Source: Candidatus Sumerlaeota bacterium
Lineage (GTDB): Bacteria > Sumerlaeota > Sumerlaeia > JAFGJS01
Reading direction: 5' to 3'
Length of the DNA stretch: 14,552 bases
Assembly (NCBI GenBank): GCA_016928995.1
Contig: JAFGJS010000018.1
Location: 1-14,552 of the forward strand
A program made the translations under genes and the position numbers. The notes beneath the pieces are model-generated. The model was not told where the DNA came from, searched no databases, and worked only from the letters and a program-made list of their open reading frames with translations. Positions 7,994 to 14,270 of the stretch are shown here, in pieces; the stretch's first letter is position 1, and every line of letters begins with the position of its first letter.

Positions 7994-9736
7994 TCATCGA
8001 GCGTAGGTTGCGCGCGGTTGATAATTGGTGTGCAGCAGGCGATGCGATTTTTCGCTCAGCGGTTCACCCAGAAAATCATCATATAATTTCTTCACGTGTG
8101 GATTGTCTTTCGATTTCCGATGCTTCAACTTCTCATCTTCGCTGTATAATCCTGCGGCTCGTTTTTTCCGCTGTTCATCCGTGATGCCGTACGGCTGGCC
8201 GCCGCCGCCCACACAGCCGCCCGGACAGGCCATGACTTCAATGAAATGGTAGGGCGTTGCCTCTCCAGCTTCCTTCGCTGTTCGCACTTTGTCGAGCACG
8301 CTCTCCACGTTCGCCAATCCGTGCGCCACTGCGATGCGCAAGGGCTTGCCGGCGATTTCCAGCTCCGCTTCTCTCACTCCCGCAAGTCCGCGGATCTGCT
8401 TGAATTCAACCGTCTGCAGTTCTTCGCCGGTCAGCAGATCTTGAGCTGTGCGCAAGGCAGCCTCCATCACGCCGCCCGTCGCGCCGAAGATCGTCCCCGC
8501 GCCGCTGTATCCGCCCAGCAGCTGATCGCACTCTTCATCCGGCAGATGTTTAAAGTCGATTCCAGCCTGCTTGATCATGCGCGCCAGTTCTCGCGTGGTG
8601 ATTGAAACGTCCACATCCTGGTATCCGGAGGCCGACATCTCCACACTGCGCCGGATCTCCCATTTTTTCGCCGTGCAAGGCATCACCGAGATCATCCGGA
8701 TTTTCATCGGATCCAAGCCCTGCTGCTTGGCGTAATACGTCTTCGCCAGCACACCGAGCATTTCATGGGGCGATTTGCAGGTGGAAAAGTACTCGATCAT
8801 GTCATTGTGATAGCGTTCCATGAAATCGACCCAGGCCGGGCAGCAGCTGCTGATCAACGGCAGTTCGTCGCCGCCGTCGCGGAAGCGAGAGACAAACTCG
8901 CTGGCTTCTTCCATGATCGTCACGTCGGCGCCGAAATTCGTGTCAAAAATCGCGTCAAAGCCCATGCGGCGCAAGGCGGCGTAGAGTTTGCCCGTCAGGT
9001 TGGCGCCGGGTTCATAACCAAACGCCTCGCCAATCGCCACACGCACAGCCGGAGCGATCTGCACACATGTATGCAGGTCTTCGGCTTTCACTAAATCCCA
9101 GACTTTGCCGGTCTCGTCATACTCCACAATCGCACCCGTCGGGCAGTGCGCCGAACATTGGCCGCATTTGACGCACGGTGATTCGCTGAGCGACACTCCG
9201 GCTGAGGTGATGACTGTTTTATAGCCGCGCTCGATGAAACAAAGCGCATGGACATTCTGCATCTCCTGGCATACCTGCACGCAGCGTCCACATGTGATGC
9301 ATTTGCGTGGATCGAACACCAACGCGCGGTTCGTGTCGAGGATCACTTCCTTGGATACGGTGTTTTCGAACGCATTGTCACGGATGCCGAAATTGCCGCA
9401 CAAATCCTGCAATTCGCAGTGCTGATTGCGGCCGCAGGTCAGGCATTCGTTCGGATGGTTCGACATGATCAGTTCCACCACGCTCCGGCGCACCTCGATG
9501 ATTTCCGGATCGTGCGTGATGATCTCCATGCCTTCATCGATCGGCGTGCAGCATGCACGCAGCATCTTGTTCGTGCCTTTGGCCTTCACGATGCAGATTC
9601 CGCAGGCCGCCGTCGGGGCCAGATCGGGATGCTTGCACAGCACCGGAATCTCGATATAGATTTGCCGCGCAGCTTCGAGGATTGTCGTGCCTTCCTTCAC
9701 TTCGCACGGTATTCCGTTGATTTTTGCATGAATCAT
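7994..9736 (-). CDS. hydA: [FeFe] hydrogenase catalytic subunit (NADH-linked trimer, HydA)
   Basis: A 580-residue group A [FeFe] hydrogenase with four accessory clusters. Order: [2Fe-2S] with C34, C45, C48 and C62; a His-Cys [4Fe-4S] with H94, C98, C101 and C107; two ferredoxin-type [4Fe-4S] clusters with C146/C149/C152/C156 and C188/C191/C194/C198; then the H-cluster domain. The three H-cluster signatures are present: L1 SSCCPAW (296-302, where Thr is more common at the first place), L2 MPCTAKKWE (352-360) and L3 EVMACPGGCVGGGGQP (500-515). Cys298 is the expected proton relay; C299, C354, C504 and C508 are cluster ligands. No cysteine follows C508, so the extra C-terminal [2Fe-2S] of the Thermotoga enzyme is absent. 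I chose ATG 9734-9736 with AAGGGA 8 bases upstream. An ATG at 9806-9808 would run into hydB and add 24 residues unlike the family. It is the last gene of hydC-hydB-hydA. Confidence 0.95.
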   Translation of the reverse strand: MIHAKINGIPCEVKEGTTILEAARQIYIEIPVLCKHPDLAPTAACGICIVKAKGTNKMLRACCTPIDEGMEIITHDPEIIEVRRSVVELIMSNHPNECLTCGRNQHCELQDLCGNFGIRDNAFENTVSKEVILDTNRALVFDPRKCITCGRCVQVCQEMQNVHALCFIERGYKTVITSAGVSLSESPCVKCGQCSAHCPTGAIVEYDETGKVWDLVKAEDLHTCVQIAPAVRVAIGEAFGYEPGANLTGKLYAALRRMGFDAIFDTNFGADVTIMEEASEFVSRFRDGGDELPLISSCCPAWVDFMERYHNDMIEYFSTCKSPHEMLGVLAKTYYAKQQGLDPMKIRMISVMPCTAKKWEIRRSVEMSASGYQDVDVSITTRELARMIKQAGIDFKHLPDEECDQLLGGYSGAGTIFGATGGVMEAALRTAQDLLTGEELQTVEFKQIRGLAGVREAELEIAGKPLRIAVAHGLANVESVLDKVRTAKEAGEATPYHFIEVMACPGGCVGGGGQPYGITDEQRKKRAAGLYSEDEKLKHRKSKDNPHVKKLYDDFLGEPLSEKSHRLLHTNYQPRATYAR

Positions 9737-9779
9737 GACGCGGATCCCTTGTCCGTTTGGTTCGATTGCCGGAGGCGTA

Positions 9780-11444
9780 TTATCGCGCGCCGGCCGCTTG
9801 CGCGCCATCCTTCAGGAGGGCGGTGTATTCGTTCTCGAAATAACGCAATGTGCTTAAGACAGGATTCGGCGCGGTCTGGCCCAATCCGCAAAGCGATGCT
9901 TTTTGCATGGCATGGCTGATGCGTTTGAGCGCATCGATATCCGCCGTTGTTCCTTCGCCTTTGGAGATGCGATTCAACAGCATCAGCATCTGCCGGCCTC
10001 CGATGCGGCAAGGGGCGCACTTCCCGCACGATTCCTCGACGCAAAAGCCAAGGTAAAACTTCGCGATTTCGACCATGCTGTCCTGTTCGTCCATCACGAT
10101 CAAACCGCCTGATCCCATGATCGAACCGAGCCGCAGCAGGCTTTCGTAGCTCACATGCGTCTCGAAAAAACGCGCCGGGATCACTCCGCCCGAAGGTCCG
10201 CCGGTCTGCACGGCCTTCACCTCGTTGCTGCCCAGCGCCGGTCCGCCGCAGATGTCATAGACAATTGTGTTCAGCGTCGTGCCCATTGGGATTTCAATCA
10301 ATCCGGCTTTGCGCACGTTTCCCGTGACGGCGAAGACCTTCGTTCCCTTGGATTCCTCCGTGCCGAATTGCGCGAACCATTTGCCGCCGTTGCGCATGAT
10401 CGCGGGAACGTTGGCCAGCGTCTCAACGTTGTTGATATTCGACGGATTGCCCCACAGGCCTTTTTGCGCCGGAAAGGGCGGACGCGGCCAGGGATAACCC
10501 CGCCGGCCTTCGACGGATGACATCAGCGCGGTCTCTTCGCCGCAGACGAACGCCCCGGCGCCCAGACGCACTTCCAAGTCATAACTGAAGTCCGTGCCCA
10601 GGATGTTTTTTCCCAGCAGCCCCAGGCGCCGCGCCTGGCGAATCGCGTTTTCAATGCGTTCGACCGCCAGGGGATATTCCGCGCGGATGTAAAAGTATCC
10701 CATCGTCGCGCCGATTGCGTATCCCGCGATGATCATGCCTTCCACCACCGCATGCGGATCACCTTCCAGCACGCTTCGATCCATATAGGCGCCGGGATCG
10801 CCCTCGTCGCCGTTGCAGATCATGTATTTCTCCGCGCTCTTTTCCCGCCGCACGAACTCCCATTTCAGATGCGTCGGGTATCCGCCGCCGCCGCGGCCGC
10901 GCAGTCCGGAAAGCTTTAGCTGTTCAATCACTCCCTCGGAGCCGTATTCCTGCAAAGCGCGCTTGAGTCCCTGATAGCCGCAACGCGCGATGTAGTCGTC
11001 GATGTTCGTCGGATCGACAATGCCGCAGTTGCACAGCACGATCCGCACCTGTTTGCTCGCGCTGGGCTTGCCGCAGTCGTCCTGCCCCAGCGCCTCGACG
11101 CCGTCCACCTTCCACTGCTTGGCGATCTTTTCTTTTTTGAGATGCGTGTTCAGCAGATCCTTGACATATTCCGGTTTGAGGTTGCCGTACATCGTTCTCG
11201 GAACGCCTGAGACATTGATCTCCACCAGCGGCTCCGCATGGCACATGCCGTTGCAGCCGGTCCGGCGCACTTCGATGTCCAGTTTGCGTTCGGCCAGTTC
11301 TTCTTTCAGCGTTTGGTAGACGCCTTCGGCGCCCGCGGCCAATCCGCAGGTGCTGCATCCAACACGAATCCAATTTTCCCGGTTCAGCGCCTTTTGCGCC
11401 TCGATCTGCATCGGATTCAAGTCATCCAGCGTTAGTTTCGGCAT
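9780..11444 (-). CDS. hydB: NADH-binding flavoprotein subunit of [FeFe] hydrogenase (HydB, NuoF-like)
   Basis: A 554-residue NuoF-family subunit that takes electrons from NADH through FMN. An N-terminal thioredoxin-like [2Fe-2S] domain uses C30, C33, C64 and C68. The glycine-rich FMN/NADH-binding motif GLRGRGGGGYPTHLKW spans 180-195. The NuoF signature GAGAFVCGEETALMSS is at 295-310. The conserved [4Fe-4S] cluster has C473/C476/C479 (ESCGKCAPCR) plus C519. The protein stops soon after this cluster, with no C-terminal two-cluster ferredoxin domain like that of Thermotoga HydB. The ribosome site AAGGAGGAGG, 8 bases before ATG 11442-11444, lies inside the end of hydC; only 3 bases separate the two genes. 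A 43-base gap leads to hydA. It is cytoplasmic and works with HydA and HydC. Confidence 0.94.
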   Translation of the reverse strand: MPKLTLDDLNPMQIEAQKALNRENWIRVGCSTCGLAAGAEGVYQTLKEELAERKLDIEVRRTGCNGMCHAEPLVEINVSGVPRTMYGNLKPEYVKDLLNTHLKKEKIAKQWKVDGVEALGQDDCGKPSASKQVRIVLCNCGIVDPTNIDDYIARCGYQGLKRALQEYGSEGVIEQLKLSGLRGRGGGGYPTHLKWEFVRREKSAEKYMICNGDEGDPGAYMDRSVLEGDPHAVVEGMIIAGYAIGATMGYFYIRAEYPLAVERIENAIRQARRLGLLGKNILGTDFSYDLEVRLGAGAFVCGEETALMSSVEGRRGYPWPRPPFPAQKGLWGNPSNINNVETLANVPAIMRNGGKWFAQFGTEESKGTKVFAVTGNVRKAGLIEIPMGTTLNTIVYDICGGPALGSNEVKAVQTGGPSGGVIPARFFETHVSYESLLRLGSIMGSGGLIVMDEQDSMVEIAKFYLGFCVEESCGKCAPCRIGGRQMLMLLNRISKGEGTTADIDALKRISHAMQKASLCGLGQTAPNPVLSTLRYFENEYTALLKDGAQAAGAR

Positions 11445-11447
11445 GGC

Positions 11448-11930
11448 TCACACCTCCTCCTTTTGCATGCATGAGGCGATGATCTCTTTCACCTGGCTCA
11501 CGTCCACTTTGCTCATCACCGTGCCGTTCACCACCACCACCGGCGCCAGTCCGCAACACCCGACGCAGCGCACCGACTGGAGGAAAAATTGCCCATCGGG
11601 CGTCGTCTCCCCTTCTTGAACGCCGAGCTCTTCTGCAAAGGCTTCGACCAGCTTCGGAGCGCCCTTTAAGTAGCACGCCGTGCCCATGCAAACAGAGATA
11701 GTGTTCTTGCCCGGAGGATCCAGACGGAAATAATTGTAGAAGGTCAGCACTTCGTAGATCCGCGCCAGCGGAACATCCATCAGGTGCGCCAGCTGCAACG
11801 AAACACTGCGCGGGACGTAACCGAAGGTGTTCTGAATTTCATGCAGCGCCATAATCAGGCTGCCGCGCTTCTTCAGCCATTTCTTGACTGTGCGCGAGAT
11901 ATCCGGCGCGGATGATAGTTGTTCGGACAT
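11448..11930 (-). CDS. hydC: [2Fe-2S] subunit of [FeFe] hydrogenase (HydC, NuoE-like)
   Basis: A 160-residue NuoE-family protein of normal length. An N-terminal helical part (about 8-70) contains the family-typical IMALHEIQNTFGYVP and YEVLTFYNYF segments. The thioredoxin-like half carries the [2Fe-2S] ligands C81 and C86 (SVCMGTACYLKGA) and C122 and C126 (RCVGCCGLAP). I chose ATG 11928-11930, because GGAGGG lies 8 bases upstream and the next residues (MSEQLSS) begin the family's helical region. An in-frame start at 12053 would add 41 unrelated residues encoded by AT-rich promoter DNA. It is the first gene of hydC-hydB-hydA. In related trimers HydC passes electrons between the NADH site and the other clusters. 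Confidence 0.93.
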   Translation of the reverse strand: MSEQLSSAPDISRTVKKWLKKRGSLIMALHEIQNTFGYVPRSVSLQLAHLMDVPLARIYEVLTFYNYFRLDPPGKNTISVCMGTACYLKGAPKLVEAFAEELGVQEGETTPDGQFFLQSVRCVGCCGLAPVVVVNGTVMSKVDVSQVKEIIASCMQKEEV

Positions 11931-11957
11931 GATCACATCCCTCCAAGCGGGTCCGAA

Positions 11958-11986
11958 ATAGTAAATGCATTGCGTGACAATCGCAA
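11958..11986 (-). promoter_or_regulatory. hydC: Predicted hydC promoter with overlapping inverted repeat
   Basis: On the minus strand TTGCGA (11981-11986) and TACTAT (11958-11963) are 17 bp apart, each with four of six consensus bases. The -35 side lies within TTGCG-N7-CGCAA (11970-11986), an inverted repeat with 5-bp arms. A protein bound there would compete with RNA polymerase. The implied start is about 20 bases before the hydC ATG, which leaves room for the GGAGGG ribosome site. Confidence 0.4.
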
Positions 11987-12042
11987 CAGTAATCGAATTT
12001 GAATCCGAAAAGATTAATCCATCATTTTTGCGTGAAACCGGA

Positions 12043-12067
12043 GCGAATGCCATTTTAATTCATTCGC
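12043..12067. repeat. Inverted repeat upstream of hydC
   Basis: GCGAATG (12043-12049) and CATTCGC (12061-12067) are exact reverse complements with 11 bases between. The repeat lies about 60 bases upstream of the predicted hydC promoter. It has no T-run on either side, so a protein-binding site is more likely than a terminator. Confidence 0.4.
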
Positions 12068-12120
12068 CCAAAATCCGAAAAACTTTATCTCGATCAAGAT
12101 ATCCACTGAGTAAACCTGTT

Positions 12121-12140
12121 TTCGTGAATAATATCACGAA
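12121..12140. promoter_or_regulatory. CRP/Rex-like palindromic operator candidate
   Basis: TTCGTGA-N6-TCACGAA has perfect 7-bp arms and a 6-bp AT-only spacer. The geometry resembles CRP-type TGTGA-N6-TCACA and Rex-type TTGTGA-N6-TCACAA sites, with C at the outer position. It lies about 190 bases upstream of hydC. The regulator is not determined. Confidence 0.5.
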
Positions 12141-12302
12141 TTACGAAAATAATGCCCGTCTTATCAATTGTGTATCTCAAATTAAGTTTATCGCGTTAAC
12201 AAGGTCCGCAATCGATGAAGTAATGATAATGTGGATATCTCAATTCTATCTCTAATATTATCAATCCTTAGAGCGAATCTATTTCCCTTTTTGCTGACAA
12301 CC

Positions 12303-12331
12303 ATTATAGAAGCTGAGTTATGAGTATGCAA
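12303..12331 (-). promoter_or_regulatory. Weak candidate distal promoter toward hydC
   Basis: On the minus strand a perfect TATAAT (12303-12308) lies 17 bp from TTGCAT (12326-12331), which matches only three of six -35 bases. In AT-rich DNA a chance TATAAT is common, so this is tentative. If used, it would give a leader of over 360 bases that includes the palindrome at 12121-12140. Confidence 0.2.
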
Positions 12332-12466
12332 ATAATTTCTTGGAGCATGTGCGAAATTTCTCAATTTGCCTCAAATTGATAAACTGTAAGGAAAGACACA
12401 TGATTTCAAACGGGAAATGATCGATAATTACTGAAATACGACCGATTTTTCCTAAATACGTTAAGT

Positions 12467-12505
12467 GAGATATTCTCGTTAAACTCGATAATCGAGATGT
12501 ATCTC
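12467..12505. repeat. Cluster of three short palindromes
   Basis: GAGA-N3-TCTC lies at 12467-12477, CTCGAT-A-ATCGAG at 12484-12496 and GAGAT-GT-ATCTC at 12494-12505. The second and third overlap by three bases. They share GAGAT/ATCTC-like arms, so they may be related half-sites for one DNA-binding protein. Confidence 0.35.
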
Positions 12506-12570
12506 CTTGAATATCAACGTTTTCATCTGATATTTACTCATTGATCGTTTCTCTCACACTCAATCTGATT

Positions 12571-12588
12571 TTGTGAACGCATGCACAA
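12571..12588. promoter_or_regulatory. Rex-like operator candidate
   Basis: TTGTGAACGCATGCACAA matches the Rex-type pattern TTGTGA-N6-TCACAA at 11 of 12 defined bases (G for T at base 13). Rex senses the NADH/NAD+ ratio and often controls fermentation and hydrogenase genes. The site overlaps the -35 of the candidate promoter with TATAAT at 12606-12611, so binding would repress the downstream reductase gene. CRP/FNR-family proteins are an alternative. No rex gene is in the window. Confidence 0.5.
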
Positions 12589-12611
12589 ACTGCGATAACA
12601 TTAAATATAAT
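12582..12611 (+). promoter_or_regulatory. Predicted upstream promoter for the ferredoxin-NADP reductase gene
   Basis: A perfect TATAAT (12606-12611) lies 18 bp from TGCACA (12582-12587), four of six for a -35. The implied start near 12618 yields a leader of about 175 bases containing both arms of the long inverted repeat at 12632-12726. Confidence 0.4.
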
Positions 12612-12631
12612 TATGCACGTGATAAACCGGT

Positions 12632-12726
12632 CTTATTTTCACACAGTTTGCACAAAATCAGCAAATTGTGATTGACAGTTTGTCCATTTTTCGATAATTG
12701 TATGAAAGAACTGTGTGCAAAATAAG
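12632..12726. repeat. Long inverted repeat, 17 bp with one bulged base
   Basis: CTTATTTTCACACAGTT (12632-12648) is the reverse complement of 12709-12726 except for one extra C in the right arm. The arms enclose 60 bases, which include a second promoter-like TTGACA. From the upstream promoter the arms would form a stem in the leader RNA. From the downstream promoter they would flank the promoter as a pair of binding sites. Confidence 0.65.
12672..12698 (+). promoter_or_regulatory. Predicted downstream promoter for the ferredoxin-NADP reductase gene
   Basis: TTGACA (12672-12677) is a full -35 match and GATAAT (12693-12698) matches five of six -10 bases. The spacer is only 15 bp, shorter than optimal. 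Its position inside the loop of the long inverted repeat suggests control through those arms. Confidence 0.4.
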
Positions 12727-12751
12727 AAAGTTTTTTCCAGCTACTTTCTTA
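12723..12751 (+). repeat. Leader hairpin before the ferredoxin-NADP reductase gene
   Basis: TAAGAAAG (12723-12730) pairs with CTTTCTTA (12744-12751) across a 13-base loop with six T. Its left arm shares four bases (12723-12726) with the right arm of the long inverted repeat, so the two structures cannot both form fully. No T-run follows, so it is not a terminator. Confidence 0.4.
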
Positions 12752-12794
12752 CAAGTCATTCGAATGAGCTGCTGAGTGAAGAAAGGACGAGCTG

Positions 12795-14195
12795 ATGGGC
12801 ACAATTGGAACGGAGGGCAACCCGTTGCGCGTAGCGATCGTGGGATCGGGCCCGACAGGTTTTTACGCCGCCGGTCATCTCTTCAAACAACAAGACCTCA
12901 ACATCGAAGTGGATATGTTCGAACGCCTGCCTACTCCATACGGCCTGGTTCGCGGCGGAGTGGCGCCGGATCACGCCACGATTAAAAATGTCACCAAGCA
13001 ATTCGACCGCATTGCGCATCATCCGCGCTATCGTTTTTTTGGCTTGGTGGAACTCGGACGCGATGTGCGGATTGAAGACTTGCAGCGCCACTATCATATG
13101 ATTCTGATCACCACGGGCGCGCAAACCGACCGGCATCTGGATATTCCCGGTGAAAACCTGCCGCGCAGTCATGCCGCCACTGAATTCGTCGCATGGTGCA
13201 ACGGGCATCCGGATTATCGCGACCGGAAGTTCGATCTTTCCGTGGACACCGCCGTGGTTGTCGGCGTGGGGAACGTTGCAATGGACGTGGCGCGCATTCT
13301 CGCCCGTTCGCACGAAGAGCTGAGCAAGACCGACATCGCCGACCATGCGCTGGCAGCCCTGGCCGAGAGCAAGATCAAGCGCATCGTGATCATCGGCCGC
13401 CGCGGTCCGCTCCAGACGGCGTTCACCCTTCCGGAAATCCGGGAGTTGGGCGATATGCCGAACGCGTGCGTCGAGATTGCGGAACGCGACGTTGAACTAA
13501 CGCCGTTGGACCTTGAAATAATGCAGAATGGGCTGGATCAGCAGACCTCGCGCAAGTTTGAAGTGATGCAGCAATACGCGCAGAATCATCTGAACGGCAA
13601 AAACCGCAGGATCATCTTCAAATTCCTCGCTTCTCCGCTTGAACTCATCGCCGGTCCCGACGGCGGCGTGGGTTCGATCAAGATCGTGCGCAATGAACTC
13701 TATCGCAACGGCGACGGTTCGGTTCGGCCTCGTCCGACCGACGAAATCACCGAATTGCCGGCCGGCATCGTCTTCCGCTCCGTGGGCTATCGCGGCGTGG
13801 CGCTGCCGGGCGTGCCTTTTGATGAGAAACGCGGCGTCGTTCCCAATGCAGAGGGGCGTGTGAAGGATGCGCAAAACGGCGAATGGATCCCCGGACTGTA
13901 CACCGCCGGATGGATCAAGCGCGGTCCCAGCGGCATGATCGGCGCCACCAAGATGGACTCCGGCGAAACCGTGCAGTGCATGATCGAAGACCTTCAAGCC
14001 GGCCGCGTCCAGGAGCCTGAAGTGGCTGGCGCAGAGGCCGCGCTCGAGATGATCCGCCAGCGCAGACCGGAATTCATTGACTTCGAAAATTGGCAAAAAT
14101 TGGACGCGCTGGAACTGAAGCGGGGCCAGGAAACCGGACGGCCGCGGGTGAAATTCACCAGCGTCCCGGAGATCATGCAAGCCTTGAATCGCTGA
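12795..14195 (+). CDS. Ferredoxin-NADP+ reductase, adrenodoxin-reductase type (FprA-like)
   Basis: A 466-residue two-dinucleotide-binding flavoprotein of the adrenodoxin reductase/mycobacterial FprA family, which moves electrons between ferredoxin and NADP(H) using FAD. The FAD motif GSGPTG is at 17-22 and the family block PYGLVRGGVAPDH is at 48-60. The NADP motif GVGNVAMD spans 157-164, and GRRGP (201-205) carries Arg202 and Arg203, expected to bind the 2'-phosphate. The C-terminal FAD signature runs through GWIKRGPSGMIGATKMDSGETV (372-393). Length is normal and no key residue is missing. ATG 12795 has GAAAGGA 7 bases upstream. It is divergent from hydCBA across a shared control region, which suggests ferredoxin/NADPH balance alongside H2 metabolism; flux direction cannot be read from sequence. 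It is single-copy in the window and ends with a terminator. Confidence 0.92.
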   Translation: MGTIGTEGNPLRVAIVGSGPTGFYAAGHLFKQQDLNIEVDMFERLPTPYGLVRGGVAPDHATIKNVTKQFDRIAHHPRYRFFGLVELGRDVRIEDLQRHYHMILITTGAQTDRHLDIPGENLPRSHAATEFVAWCNGHPDYRDRKFDLSVDTAVVVGVGNVAMDVARILARSHEELSKTDIADHALAALAESKIKRIVIIGRRGPLQTAFTLPEIRELGDMPNACVEIAERDVELTPLDLEIMQNGLDQQTSRKFEVMQQYAQNHLNGKNRRIIFKFLASPLELIAGPDGGVGSIKIVRNELYRNGDGSVRPRPTDEITELPAGIVFRSVGYRGVALPGVPFDEKRGVVPNAEGRVKDAQNGEWIPGLYTAGWIKRGPSGMIGATKMDSGETVQCMIEDLQAGRVQEPEVAGAEAALEMIRQRRPEFIDFENWQKLDALELKRGQETGRPRVKFTSVPEIMQALNR

Positions 14196-14219
14196 CCAAG
14201 CGTCTGCTTTTATTGAAAC

Positions 14220-14249
14220 AAGCCGCTCTCCATTGCGAGGGCGGCTTTT
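14220..14249. terminator. Intrinsic terminator between convergent genes
   Basis: AAGCCGCTCTC (14220-14230) pairs with GAGGGCGGCTT (14237-14247), with one T-G pair and a 6-base loop, and the T-run ends at 14249. It lies 24 bases after the reductase stop codon. On the minus strand the following sequence is only moderately T-rich, so it may also serve the mntP-like gene. Confidence 0.82.
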
Positions 14250-14270
14250 ACATTGATATCCGGCGTATTC

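Larger units (their letters stand above)
11931..12794. other. AT-rich divergent control region between hydCBA and the ferredoxin-NADP reductase gene
   Basis: This 864-bp gap holds no gene I can support. By direct count, 12121-12720 is 33% GC, while the flanking genes are clearly GC-rich. It contains candidate promoters on both strands and several inverted repeats, listed separately, plus the direct repeat AATCCGAAAA at 12002-12011 and 12072-12081. TATCTC recurs five times between about 12085 and 12505. The density of palindromes suggests multiple regulator sites. Foreign or decayed DNA is an alternative, but I see no gene remnant. Confidence 0.6.

Noticed and set aside
9737-9808. 24-codon N-terminal extension of hydA
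   Set aside because: It overlaps the end of hydB, lacks a ribosome site and is not part of the family; AAGGGA precedes the ATG at 9736.
9248-9919. 223-codon open frame opposite hydA/hydB
   Set aside because: Antisense to two intact conserved subunits; no family resemblance.
11931-12053. 41-codon N-terminal extension of hydC
   Set aside because: The extension lies in AT-rich promoter DNA, does not resemble NuoE proteins, and a strong ribosome site precedes the ATG at 11930.
11965-12255. 96-codon plus-strand open frame in the control region
   Set aside because: No ribosome-binding site, overlaps the predicted hydC promoter and palindromes, and has no recognisable domain.
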